A DNA stretch of 14,174 bases from Cyanobacteria bacterium UBA11153 (GCA_003511885.1 DOIX01000332.1:1-14174), one strand, 5' to 3'; positions 1 through 7,165 are shown, counted from the stretch's first letter. Notes: a model not told the origin generated them from the letters alone. Numbers and translations are program-made.

Positions 1-311
1 AATAGGAGTTTAACCCCTCAAAATTCATACACTTTTTAACTTAAACTAGAAAATTGCCTTCCAGAAAACTCTTCAAACCCCACACCAAAAAACCCACACC
101 CCACACCCTCCCCGAACGAAAAGACTTTTTCAGCAAACCCTAGTCAGGTTTTTAACGATTGACGACAGGGCTACAAGCACCGAAAGCACATGTAAGTGTC
201 ATAACCCGCAAAACGTAGTTTGTCACTGAAGCTGGCTATCTCTCCAGCGTGTCAAGTAGTTGTCTACTTTTGTCTGGTGTTTTGTGGATAGTTCAATGCT
301 TTGTTAAAATA

Positions 312-332
312 GCTCATTGCTCATTGCTCATT
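312..332. repeat. Heptanucleotide tandem repeat, 3 copies
   Basis: GCTCATT is repeated three times without error. It resembles the short tandemly repeated repetitive (STRR) heptamers known from filamentous cyanobacterial spacers, and it directly abuts the inverted-end element at 334-400. Confidence 0.8.
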
Positions 333-333
333 A

Positions 334-400
334 GACATCTCCAAAAAATAATCTCAAACCCTTACCCTGTCCAGGTGAAAACCTCATTTCTGGAGAAGTC
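334..400. repeat. Dispersed intergenic repeat, copy 1, with inverted ends
   Basis: The left end GACATCTCCA and the right end TGGAGAAGTC are near-perfect inverted repeats, so the 67-bp unit can fold back on itself. Positions 350-400 match 8409-8459 at 43 of 51 bases by eye. It has no coding capacity. It looks like a miniature palindromic element of the kind scattered through cyanobacterial spacers; whether it is mobile is unknown. Confidence 0.7.
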
Positions 401-490
401 AATTGCTTATATCGACATCGCATATTCCCTGGCCTAGCGATCCTATTGGCTCAAGCGCGATCGTCCTACCATGACCATTCATTATAAAAC

Positions 491-1024
491 ATGAACATAC
501 CAAATTCAATTACATTTTCCCGGTTACTGGGATTACCCTTTATTTTATACTTCCTCCACGATCCCAAAGAGGAGATGCGCTGGATTGCTTTAGCAATATT
601 TCTGGTGGCGGCGGCTACGGATTGGTTAGATGGTTATCTGGCGCGAAAATTAAACCAAATTACCGATTTAGGTAAATTTCTCGATCCTTTAGTGGATAAA
701 TTATTAGTCTTAGCCCCATTATTAGCATTAATTGAAATAGATAAAGTTCCCGCTTGGGGAGTCTTTTTGATTTTGGGCAGAGAATTAGCCATTGCAGGTT
801 GGCGAGTTAACCCAAATTTGACAACAGAAATCAGCGGCGCTAACTTATGGGGTAAACTGAAAACCGTTAGTCAAATAATTGCGATCGCACTTTTGATTGC
901 TCCCTTACCTGCAATTTGGCTTGTCCCATCCTTGGTAGCCTTTTGGCTATCCGTTGCCCTCACCTTAATCTCTGGCGGTATTTATTTGTGGCCCCAATTT
1001 GCTGCCAACCTTAAACCGCATTAG
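491..1024 (+). CDS. pgsA: CDP-diacylglycerol--glycerol-3-phosphate 3-phosphatidyltransferase
   Basis: This integral membrane enzyme transfers the phosphatidyl group from CDP-diacylglycerol to glycerol-3-phosphate, the committed step to phosphatidylglycerol, the main phospholipid of thylakoid membranes. The CDP-alcohol phosphotransferase signature is complete: D47-G48, A51-R52, G61, D65 and D69 fit DG-x2-AR-x8-G-x3-D-x3-D. The N-terminus (NIPNSITFSRLLGLP) is typical of PgsA, and about four hydrophobic segments follow (roughly 31-45, 70-85, 122-140, 145-165). At 177 aa it has the usual family length. The ATG at 491 gives the canonical N-terminus although no clear Shine-Dalgarno sequence precedes it. 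It stands alone; the next gene is convergent. Another CDP-alcohol transferase specificity is possible, but the start and motif favour PgsA. Confidence 0.93.
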   Translation: MNIPNSITFSRLLGLPFILYFLHDPKEEMRWIALAIFLVAAATDWLDGYLARKLNQITDLGKFLDPLVDKLLVLAPLLALIEIDKVPAWGVFLILGRELAIAGWRVNPNLTTEISGANLWGKLKTVSQIIAIALLIAPLPAIWLVPSLVAFWLSVALTLISGGIYLWPQFAANLKPH

Positions 1025-1042
1025 GAGTGGCAGGGGCAGATA

Positions 1043-1110
1043 AGGGAGAAGGGAGAAGGGAGATTAGCGCCAAATATACCCGCTGACAATTGTCAACTGT
1101 CAATTGTCAA
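1043..1110. repeat. Heptad repeats and 14-bp period palindromic repeat
   Basis: Two simple repeats sit between the convergent genes. AGGGAGA occurs three times in tandem (1043-1063). CAATTGTCAA occurs twice with a 14-bp period (1087-1096 and 1101-1110), inside a self-complementary stretch that can form a hairpin. The second repeat runs into the 3' end of the epimerase-like gene and supplies its stop codon (1093-1095, minus strand). Confidence 0.75.
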
Positions 1111-2031
1111 AATTTCCTCATCAACAGAGAAATCAATATCTGATTTATCGCGACCAGATGCCAGATAATCATTCTGGAAAGAATCCTGCAATCCGGAGAT
1201 TAAATCGTATTGTGGTTGCCAATTCAATTGTGTCATCGCTTGATGAACATCAGCAAAGAAATGCTGTACCCGCATGGGGAAAGCCTTGCGCTTGCCGAAA
1301 TCAAACTTTTTCGGATCGTAATGTACTATCTTGAGAGCATCGACAGACTTACCAGCAGCGATAGCACAAGCCCGTGCCAAGCCATCAAAAGTCACATAGC
1401 GATCGCCAGATATGTTGTATATTTGTCCAATCGCTTGTGGATTGCCCAATACCTTAGACATAGCCACAGCCAAATCCTGGACATGTCCGAATTGAGTAAA
1501 GTGCATTCCATTACCAGGAATAGGGATAGAGCGATCGCGAACTATTCTATCAAAGAACCAAGCTTCCAAATCGTTATAATTTTTCGGCCCATAGATATAA
1601 GTGGGGCGAATCGCAGTCAAAGGAATACCTGCCGCTGCTAAGTAAGCTTCCGTCTCATGCTTACCCTTGTGACGACTTTTCGGATCTACCGCATCCCCTT
1701 CTCTATGGGGCATTCGATCCGACTTTAAGTATACCCCAGCCGAACTCATATAAACAAAATGGCGTATCCTACCTTTGAATATCTCGACCAAAGGCTGAGT
1801 ATCGCTTAATTCCCGACCATTATTATCAAAAATAGCATCAAACTCTTGACCAGATAGCTTTTCCAGCAATTGAGATGGATTAGTGCGATCGCCCTGAATC
1901 TGTTTAATCCCCTCTACAGGTGCAGGCTTATTCCCCCGATTGAACAATACCACATCATGACCTTGTTCCACCAAAATCTTCGTCAGGTATACCCCGATAA
2001 ACCGAGTACCACCCATAATCAAAATACGCAT
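1093..2031 (-). CDS. NAD-dependent epimerase/dehydratase-like protein, CSP41 type
   Basis: The protein is a 312-aa atypical short-chain dehydrogenase of the CSP41 (chloroplast stem-loop binding protein) group. It starts MRILIMGGTRFIG, with the nucleotide-binding glycine motif at residues 7-13, and has the strand YMSSAGVY at 94-101 and IRPTYIYGP at 141-149. Where classical members carry the catalytic YxxxK, this one has SRHKGKHETEA (119-129), the arrangement I recall for CSP41 proteins, so oxidoreductase activity is doubtful. Plant CSP41 binds RNA in chloroplasts; an RNA-linked role here is inference. The ATG at 2031 is preferred because AAAGGA lies 6-11 bases upstream and translation begins at the Rossmann strand; an upstream in-frame ATG at 2088 adds 19 unrelated residues. 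The last residues (TIDS) and the stop are encoded by an intergenic-type repeat. Confidence 0.85.
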   Translation of the reverse strand: MRILIMGGTRFIGVYLTKILVEQGHDVVLFNRGNKPAPVEGIKQIQGDRTNPSQLLEKLSGQEFDAIFDNNGRELSDTQPLVEIFKGRIRHFVYMSSAGVYLKSDRMPHREGDAVDPKSRHKGKHETEAYLAAAGIPLTAIRPTYIYGPKNYNDLEAWFFDRIVRDRSIPIPGNGMHFTQFGHVQDLAVAMSKVLGNPQAIGQIYNISGDRYVTFDGLARACAIAAGKSVDALKIVHYDPKKFDFGKRKAFPMRVQHFFADVHQAMTQLNWQPQYDLISGLQDSFQNDYLASGRDKSDIDFSVDEEILTIDS

Positions 2032-2386
2032 CTTTTTCCTTTCCAGATAATCCCCGCGCCAACATTGTACATTTCTCCGGTACAGCAATCAAAGATCGAT
2101 CCCCAGCCTCCGCTACCCCTCCCCCACCCACAAACCATCCTGACCTGAGTTTGGAGTGGAGGAGAGGAGTATGCGCTTCGCGCTTGCCAACGGTGTTTTC
2201 CCTGCTCTCTTGCACTTAGAGTAGAAAACCCCCATATTACTGATAGATTACTGAAAATATTAAACTGAAAGTATTGCCCTATAAGATTTTTATGAATTAT
2301 AACTCCTCCTTATCACTCGACTTGAAGGAGAGCCAACATCACAGCGTTAGACTCATCTTATAATTTGAGATTTGCCCAATTATCAA
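2032..2386. other. Divergent intergenic region
   Basis: This spacer separates the divergent CSP41-like and aminotransferase genes and should hold both promoters. A perfect TATAAT lies at 2359-2364, reading toward the aminotransferase, without a good -35 partner. A small GCGC-TTC-GCGC palindrome sits at 2173-2183. A strong-looking AAGGAG (2326-2331) has no start codon at usable distance. Frames extending through 1955-2215 are low-complexity and not credible genes. Confidence 0.55.
2359..2364 (+). promoter_or_regulatory. Candidate -10 box for aminotransferase
   Basis: The hexamer is the exact consensus TATAAT. Transcription would begin near 2371, leaving a leader of only about 16 nt before the ATG at 2387 with no Shine-Dalgarno sequence. 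No matching -35 hexamer lies 16-19 bp upstream, so the call is tentative. Confidence 0.35.
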
Positions 2387-3562
2387 ATGTCCAGCTTAAC
2401 GTCTCGCATGAGTGCAGTACAATCGCCGCTAATTCCCATTGTCGGCGAATTAATTCGCAGTAATCCCGGCACGATATCATTAGGACAGGGTGTAGTTCAT
2501 TATAGTCCGCCACCAGAAGCGATCGCATTTCTCTCTCAATTCCTTACCGAAGCCAATAACCATAAGTATCAAGCAGTTGTTGGCATACCTCCCCTGATAT
2601 CAGCAATTACTGCTAAACTCCAATCCGATAATCGTATTGAAATTAACGATAATAACTCTATCGTAGTGACAGCGGGAAGTAATATGGGATTTATGAATGC
2701 GATTTTGGCGATTACCAATCCCGGTGATGAGATTATTCTGCAATCTCCTTATTATTTTAACCACGAAATGGCGATAATGATGGCTTCTTGTCGTCCGGTA
2801 ATTGTGCCAACCGATGAAAATTATCAACTTCAACCTTATGCCATAGCCAAAGCCATTACCGATAAAACCAAAGCAATTGTCACCATTTCGCCCAATAATC
2901 CAACAGGTGCAGTATATCCAGAAACAGCATTACGGGCGGTAAATCAAATATGTTGCGATCGCCAAATTTACCATATCAGCGATGAAGCCTACGAATATTT
3001 CACCTACAACGGAGTCAATCACGTATCCCCAGGTTCATTTCCCAATAGTAGCGACTATACAATTTCCCTTTATTCCCTATCAAAAGCTTACGGATTTGCC
3101 AGTTGGCGGATTGGATATATGGTAATTCCCAAAAACTTACTGGGTGCGGTGGAAAAAGTCCAGGATACCATTCTGATTTGTCCGCCAGTAATTTCTCAGT
3201 ATGCAGCATTAGGGGCATTGGAGGCAGGGAAGGAATACTGTCAGGGATATGTAAGTGCGATCGCATCGGTGCGAGAGCTAGTGCTAGAATCCTTAAAACG
3301 CCTTGAAAGTTTATGTACGATTGCACCTGCGGATGGGGCATTTTACTTTTTCTTGAAGGTTAAGACTAAATTAGATGCCTTTGAATTGGTCAAACGTCTG
3401 GTAAAAGAGCATAAAGTGGCTGTTTTACCCGGTACAACCTTCGGGATGGAAGATGGCTGTTATTTGCGAGTTGCTTACGGTAGTTTGCAAGGGGAAGCAG
3501 CGGTAGAAGGAATTGAAAGATTAGTCAAAGGATTGGAAACTATTATCTTTGACAATGGTTAA
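2387..3562 (+). CDS. Pyridoxal-phosphate-dependent aminotransferase, class I/II
   Basis: This fold-type I aminotransferase moves an amino group between an amino acid and a 2-oxo acid through PLP, probably in the cytosol. Numbered from the ATG at 2387 (391 aa), it shows SPNNPTG at 168-174 (N172 is the conserved PLP-contact asparagine), ISDEAYE with D199 and Y202, and YSLSKAYG with Schiff-base lysine K233, followed by R241 in SWRIGY. LRVAYGS near the C-terminus carries the substrate-carboxylate arginine. Length is normal. A TTG five codons earlier (2372) is also open but is less likely than the ATG; neither has a clear ribosome site. Substrate cannot be read from sequence: aspartate, aromatic and other amino acids are all possible within this subgroup. 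A terminator follows immediately, suggesting a single-gene unit. Confidence 0.9.
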   Translation: MSSLTSRMSAVQSPLIPIVGELIRSNPGTISLGQGVVHYSPPPEAIAFLSQFLTEANNHKYQAVVGIPPLISAITAKLQSDNRIEINDNNSIVVTAGSNMGFMNAILAITNPGDEIILQSPYYFNHEMAIMMASCRPVIVPTDENYQLQPYAIAKAITDKTKAIVTISPNNPTGAVYPETALRAVNQICCDRQIYHISDEAYEYFTYNGVNHVSPGSFPNSSDYTISLYSLSKAYGFASWRIGYMVIPKNLLGAVEKVQDTILICPPVISQYAALGALEAGKEYCQGYVSAIASVRELVLESLKRLESLCTIAPADGAFYFFLKVKTKLDAFELVKRLVKEHKVAVLPGTTFGMEDGCYLRVAYGSLQGEAAVEGIERLVKGLETIIFDNG

Positions 3563-3563
3563 T

Positions 3564-3595
3564 GGCTAATTGCTAAATAAAAATTAGCTATTTTT
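3564..3595 (+). terminator. Rho-independent terminator after aminotransferase
   Basis: GGCTAATT (3564-3571) pairs with AATTAGCT (3582-3589), with one G-U pair and a 10-nt loop. A and five T follow (3590-3595). It starts two bases after the stop codon, as expected for the end of the aminotransferase transcript. The stem is AT-rich, hence moderate strength. Confidence 0.6.
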
Positions 3596-3640
3596 AGACA
3601 ACTTTGAATTATCTTAACTAAAATCCTGTCAAATGGTCAC

Positions 3641-3762
3641 AAGCCGCCAGTGGTTTTAACCACTCTCTCACAGCTAAAGTCGTCTGAAGACGATTAGATA
3701 ATTCCTTTAAGTCCATTGAAATGAACTTAAGCTATTAGCCAGAGAATTTCTGCTCTGGCGGT
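3641..3762. repeat. Multi-hairpin palindromic element bounded by GCCGCCAG/CTGGCGG
   Basis: Four consecutive hairpins can be drawn: AGTGGTT/AACCACT (3649-3664), AGTCGTC/GACGATT (around 3678-3695), TTAAGT/ACTTAA (around 3707-3729) and GCCAGAG/CTCTGGC (3738-3759). The ends GCCGCCAG (3643-3650) and CTGGCGG (3755-3761) are inverted copies that could close the whole unit. It has no reading frame and lies between two transcription units. It may be a miniature palindromic repeat or a structured RNA; the start of a related element appears at 14104 onward. Confidence 0.6.
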
Positions 3763-3876
3763 TATGGCAAATGAAGGAAAGATAAGCTGCTGCAGGGTTA
3801 AATTGTATATTCTGAAAAAGAGTAAATTGCCTAAAATCCTCCTTATATCCGCTGTCCCACTCCCCACCCCCTCAAC

Positions 3877-3906
3877 TTGAACCATGCTATCATTGACCAG
3901 GATAAT
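3877..3906 (+). promoter_or_regulatory. Sigma70-type promoter for the 172-aa protein
   Basis: TTGAAC (3877-3882) and GATAAT (3901-3906) are each one base from consensus, with an 18-bp spacer. Transcription would begin near 3913 and give a leader of roughly 17 nt carrying the AAGGAG ribosome site. This is the best promoter candidate in the window. Confidence 0.6.
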
Positions 3907-3916
3907 TGTTACCCAT

Positions 3917-3922
3917 AAGGAG
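3917..3922 (+). promoter_or_regulatory. Ribosome binding site deciding the 3930 start
   Basis: AAGGAG lies 7 nt before the ATG at 3930. This fixes the start there, rather than at the in-frame TTG at 3906, which would fall inside the -10 box of the promoter. Confidence 0.75.
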
Positions 3923-3929
3923 AAACGAA

Positions 3930-4445
3930 ATGAATTTTAATCTTCGCAACATCCTAGTCGGTGCCGGAATTGCTGCTGTTGGTGCAATTGGCACTAAAGT
4001 TGCAGTCGATTATTTCCGCAACCGTGGGGAAGAAGAAGTGATTGATGAAAGCCAAGGTGACGCTGAATCTACATCATCACAAGAAGTGGCTTTTGTCAAT
4101 GTTGAAACTAATTCTGTCCAGACTTTCCTCGATGTTAGCTTTGGAAATCCTGGTCGTTATACCCCCACTCGTCCCCCCAAAATTTTCGATTATCAGGGTC
4201 AACAATACATGGTAATTTGGGCTTACGATAATAGTAAATCCAAAAATCAAATGTTAGCTTTCTTATACGCTCCAGATGGTCGTCACATGATTGCGAGTGT
4301 GGGATATACCGCCGAAGCAACTGATTACAATATTAACCTAGAAAGTACACCCTTTGCTGTGGAAGTAAATGGCACTCAAATTACATCAGGCCAAAGTCAA
4401 ACAGGGGGAACTGATGAAGTAGACTTTGTCCTAGCAGGTGCTTAA
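3930..4445 (+). CDS. Conserved-looking N-terminally anchored protein of unknown function
   Basis: I do not recognise this 172-aa protein. Residues about 6-24 (RNILVGAGIAAVGAIGTKV) form a glycine/alanine-rich hydrophobic segment, most likely a single N-terminal membrane anchor or an uncleaved signal. An acidic, disordered linker follows (about 33-52, rich in E, D, S). From about residue 55 to the end the sequence alternates polar and hydrophobic residues and reads as a compact beta-rich domain, with KIFDYQGQQYMVIWAYD and LAFLYAPDGRHMIASVGY as likely strands; no cysteine or catalytic motif stands out. The start is well supported by a Shine-Dalgarno sequence and promoter, and a strong terminator follows at 4574-4601, so it is probably a monocistronic, well-expressed gene. 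Its role and location (membrane-bound, facing cytoplasm or periplasm) remain open. Confidence 0.8.
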   Translation: MNFNLRNILVGAGIAAVGAIGTKVAVDYFRNRGEEEVIDESQGDAESTSSQEVAFVNVETNSVQTFLDVSFGNPGRYTPTRPPKIFDYQGQQYMVIWAYDNSKSKNQMLAFLYAPDGRHMIASVGYTAEATDYNINLESTPFAVEVNGTQITSGQSQTGGTDEVDFVLAGA

Positions 4446-4573
4446 TTCAAAGTGTTTAAAATAGAGATGGTAGCAACATAATTTTTCGCCAAGGGTATTG
4501 CCTTGTTTATTCGTCTTAATTTAATCCGAATATCCCGATAAGGTTAAATTCGGAAATCCGAGCAAATTGGGGT

Positions 4574-4601
4574 TAGTAGGAAAAATCCTACTAGCTTTTT
4601 T
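4574..4601 (+). terminator. Strong rho-independent terminator
   Basis: TAGTAGGA (4574-4581) and TCCTACTA (4586-4593) form a perfect 8-bp stem with an AAAA loop. GC and six T follow (4596-4601). It lies about 130 bp behind the 172-aa gene and 37 bp before the antiporter start, so it separates the two transcripts unless read-through occurs. Confidence 0.85.
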
Positions 4602-4637
4602 CTTGAGTTACATCAAACAAGTAGGTGAAATAAAATC

Positions 4638-6299
4638 GTGAATCTACTAAATTGGCAATCGCTAAACATTGACTTAGGAAATACTCTACAGTGGATGAAC
4701 GATTACATTATTTTAGCTGTTCCTGTTGGAGATAGCAAGAGTCAAAGTAATGTCGCTCAAATAGTCACCATTCTCATTATTTTATTGTTAGTTGCTACAG
4801 GAGTTGCTCTAGTATCGAGAAGATTGCGCATTCCCTACATCACGGGATTAGTTTTAGCGGGGTTAGCGATTACGGAAATTTTGCCCCATCGCTTCCAACT
4901 GGATTCATCTTTGATTTTCAATCTATTTTTGCCGATTTTGTTATTTCAAGCGGCAATGAATACTGATATTTCTAGCCTCCGCAGTACGATTAAACCGATT
5001 GCTTTACTGGCGGGACCAGGAGTTTTAATTTGTGCGGGAATTACTTCTGTTTTATTGAGATTAGAGTTAGGTTTAGATTGGATACCTGCTGAATTAGTTG
5101 GGGTAATTTTGTCAATTACGGATACTGCTTTGGTTATTGCAGTGTTTAAGGAAATATCTGTACCTCATCGATTGGTGACTTTGGTTGAAGGGGAAAGTTT
5201 GATTAATGATGATGTGGCTTTAGTTTTATTTAGTTTAATTTTAACGGTATATGAGACAGGTTCGGTATCTCCTCTTGATGTGGTTCAGAAATTTTTGTTC
5301 GTTATTATTGGCGGCGTTTTAATTGGATTGGCTTTGGGGTATCTGAGCATTGGTTTATTGCGACAAGCTGAGGATCCTTTAAGTAGTATTCTTCTGACTG
5401 TGGCGATTGCTTTGGGTGCGTTTCAAGCAGGACAGTTTTTACATGTATCTGGTGTCGTGGCGGTGGTTGTGGCAGGATTAATTGTGGGGAATTTTGAGCA
5501 TTCTCAAGTCACATCTGCTACAACACATGTTACTTTATTTAATTTCTGGGAATATGCAGGATTTGGGGTAAATACCTTTATTTTTTTACTGATTGGCTTG
5601 GAGATTAATATTATCAATCTCTGGGAAAATTTAACTGCTGTTGTTTTAGCTCTTATTGCTTATCAGGTGGGAAGGGCTTTAACTGTTTATCCTCTTTTAG
5701 CCTTAGTACGTTTTTTCGACAGGGCAATTCCCATGCGGTGGCGGCATGTCTTGTTTTTTGGGAATATTAAAGGTTCGCTTTCCACTGCTTTGGCGTTAAG
5801 TTTACCTTCAACTTTACCTGGAAGAGAAACATTACTAGCTATCATTTTTGGTATTGTTTTATTGTCTTTGGTGGGGCAAGGGTTAACTTTACCTTGGATT
5901 TTACAGCGATTAAAGTTATCTAATCGCTCAGAATCTTATCATAAAATTGAGGAATTACAAGCGCAATTGATGACAGGTAAAGCAGCTCAAGATAAGTTGG
6001 ATATTTTATTTAACTCAGGAGTTTTGCCCAAGTCTGTTTACGAAGAAATGCGGGCATCTTATCAGGTACGAGTGGCCAATTCTGAGAGAAGATTACGGGA
6101 TATTTACAATCAGCGTTCCGATGATGGCAATGAAAATAAAACGGAGCGAACGAAACTAGATGCAATTCGGCGGCAATTACTATTAGCAGAAAAGGGCGCA
6201 TTGAATGAGGGATTACGGCAGCGAATTTTGTCAGAAGAAGTAGTCCATGGGCGAATCAAAATAATTGATGAACAGCTTTTAAAATTGGAGGATGATTAA
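4638..6299 (+). CDS. CPA1-family cation/proton antiporter (NhaP-like)
   Basis: This 553-aa membrane protein exchanges Na+ (or K+) for H+ across the cytoplasmic or thylakoid membrane. Residues about 40-425 contain roughly 12 hydrophobic segments. The CPA1 ion-binding region is clear: SITDTALVIAVF (159-170, T161-D162) and EGESLINDDVAL (184-195, N190-D191 pair). The late conserved segment reads FFGNIKGSLSTALALSLP, with Lys where many NhaP proteins have Arg in a G-x-RG setting. From about 430 onward lies a hydrophilic, charged helical tail of some 120 residues, probably cytoplasmic and partly coiled coil. The GTG start is chosen because AGGTGA (4623-4628) lies 9 nt upstream; an ATG at 4695 lacks this. 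It converges on an RCK-domain gene. Na+ versus K+ preference cannot be decided from sequence. Confidence 0.9.
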   Translation: MNLLNWQSLNIDLGNTLQWMNDYIILAVPVGDSKSQSNVAQIVTILIILLLVATGVALVSRRLRIPYITGLVLAGLAITEILPHRFQLDSSLIFNLFLPILLFQAAMNTDISSLRSTIKPIALLAGPGVLICAGITSVLLRLELGLDWIPAELVGVILSITDTALVIAVFKEISVPHRLVTLVEGESLINDDVALVLFSLILTVYETGSVSPLDVVQKFLFVIIGGVLIGLALGYLSIGLLRQAEDPLSSILLTVAIALGAFQAGQFLHVSGVVAVVVAGLIVGNFEHSQVTSATTHVTLFNFWEYAGFGVNTFIFLLIGLEINIINLWENLTAVVLALIAYQVGRALTVYPLLALVRFFDRAIPMRWRHVLFFGNIKGSLSTALALSLPSTLPGRETLLAIIFGIVLLSLVGQGLTLPWILQRLKLSNRSESYHKIEELQAQLMTGKAAQDKLDILFNSGVLPKSVYEEMRASYQVRVANSERRLRDIYNQRSDDGNENKTERTKLDAIRRQLLLAEKGALNEGLRQRILSEEVVHGRIKIIDEQLLKLEDD

Positions 6300-6310
6300 G
6301 ACTGATTTAA

Positions 6311-6403
6311 CCCCTCCCCTACCAGGAGAGGGGAGTAAAAAATATTACTCCTTACTCGCCCTTTCCTGGCAATTTACTCCCCCTTCCCTGGAAGGGAAGG
6401 GGG
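6311..6403. repeat. Nested GC-rich palindromes between convergent genes
   Basis: Three inverted repeats follow one another: CCCCTC/GAGGGG (6311-6333), GGAGTAA/TTACTCC (6332-6351) and a perfect 10-bp stem CCCCCTTCCC/GGGAAGGGGG (6379-6403, loop TGGAA). The outer flanks, TTTAACCCCT and the rightward GGGGGTTAGGTTT, are also inverted copies. The position, 11 bp behind one gene and 67 bp before the end of the opposing one, suits a two-way transcription stop. The sequence type resembles the CCCCTCCC-rich palindromes common in filamentous cyanobacterial spacers. Confidence 0.75.
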
Positions 6404-6469
6404 TTGGGGGGTTAGGTTTTTCTCATTGTTGAAAGGCGTAGAAGTTATGAAATGCTATCAATAGCGATC

Positions 6470-7165
6470 TTACTTTTGGACAGTTTCAGTCGAACAAAAA
6501 CCCAAATAATCTAACACCTGATGTAATAAATCAGAATGAGTAACCACCAAAATACTTGACCCTGCCTCCAGAATTGTACTAGGATCTGGAACAACAAGAT
6601 CCGTATGGGGATGAGGTTGATAACCAATAATTAAAGAACCATTTGGAAAACGGACATCTTGAGAAACTAAAGCAAGACTGCGCCCCGCCACATGAGACTC
6701 TGGGGGAATAGTCAGTTTAAAGATTTCCACCTTTCCTTGTTCATAGTGCATCATCGATTCAACTTGAGGATATTCAATCGCTGTTACCATTGTACTAACA
6801 GCTAAATCAACCGTACTAATAATATGATGAGCCCCTGCTAAACGGAGAGGACCTTCAAAATCTCGGTGACGCATTCGAGCTACAATATGAGGAACTTGAT
6901 AATGTTTTGCCAGCGTCACCATTGCCAGATTGAGTGCATCATCGCGAAGCATCGCCGCCACCGCATCCGCTTTACGAATTCCCGCTTCTAACAAAACCTC
7001 TGTACTTACCGCACTTCCTTCAAAAGCCATCACTCCCACTTGCTGGCGGGCATATCGGCAAGCATTAATATCAGTATCAATGATGGCAATTGTATGTCCC
7101 AATCTTACTAATTCTTGAGCTAAGTTTAGCCCGACTAATCCAGCGCCACCGATTAACACGTACAT
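6470..7165 (-). CDS. TrkA/RCK-type NAD-binding potassium transport regulator
   Basis: This 231-aa soluble protein has the layout of a KTN/RCK subunit that gates a potassium channel or transporter in response to nucleotide or ligand. Residues 1-115 form a Rossmann fold: MYVLIGGAGLVG with the glycine motif at 6-12 and D30 ending strand 2, the acidic residue that favours NAD(H) over NADP(H). Further typical stretches are GSAVSTEVLLEAGI (50-63) and VARMRHRDF (about 95-103). Residues about 140-225 match a TrkA_C domain (GRSLALVSQDVRFPNGSLIIG, then GSSILVVTHSDLL). It has one Rossmann domain and so is a half-size TrkA, as in Ktr-type regulators. A weak AGAGAG ribosome site precedes the ATG. No channel subunit is adjacent; the convergent antiporter is the only transporter nearby, and a partnership is speculative. 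Confidence 0.88.
   Translation of the reverse strand: MYVLIGGAGLVGLNLAQELVRLGHTIAIIDTDINACRYARQQVGVMAFEGSAVSTEVLLEAGIRKADAVAAMLRDDALNLAMVTLAKHYQVPHIVARMRHRDFEGPLRLAGAHHIISTVDLAVSTMVTAIEYPQVESMMHYEQGKVEIFKLTIPPESHVAGRSLALVSQDVRFPNGSLIIGYQPHPHTDLVVPDPSTILEAGSSILVVTHSDLLHQVLDYLGFCSTETVQK

Larger units (their letters stand above)
1..490. other. Gene-free leader region with short repeats
   Basis: I see no credible gene here. The stretch holds three copies of a 7-bp unit (312-332), a small repeat element with inverted ends (334-400) and a weak hairpin near 230-245 (GCTGG/CCAGC arms) without a T-run. The only open frame (249-437) runs through these repeats and has no ribosome site or family resemblance. 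No Shine-Dalgarno sequence precedes the pgsA ATG at 491, and I could not place a convincing promoter for it. Confidence 0.6.
3563..3929. other. Intergenic region with terminator, repeat element and promoter
   Basis: This gene-free stretch holds, in order, the terminator at 3564-3595, a multi-hairpin element at 3641-3762, an unremarkable AT-rich segment and a promoter at 3877-3906. No coding frame is supported. Confidence 0.6.

Noticed and set aside
249..437. Open frame of 62 codons on the plus strand
   Set aside because: It runs through a 7-bp tandem repeat and the dispersed inverted-end repeat, with no ribosome site and no family resemblance.
1210..1641. 143-codon plus-strand frame opposite the CSP41-like gene
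   Set aside because: It is antisense to a gene with clear family motifs; the composition is that expected of a shadow frame.
1955..2215. 86-codon minus-strand frame upstream of the CSP41-like gene
   Set aside because: It overlaps the better-supported gene start at 2031 and the rest is low-complexity, glycine-rich spacer translation.
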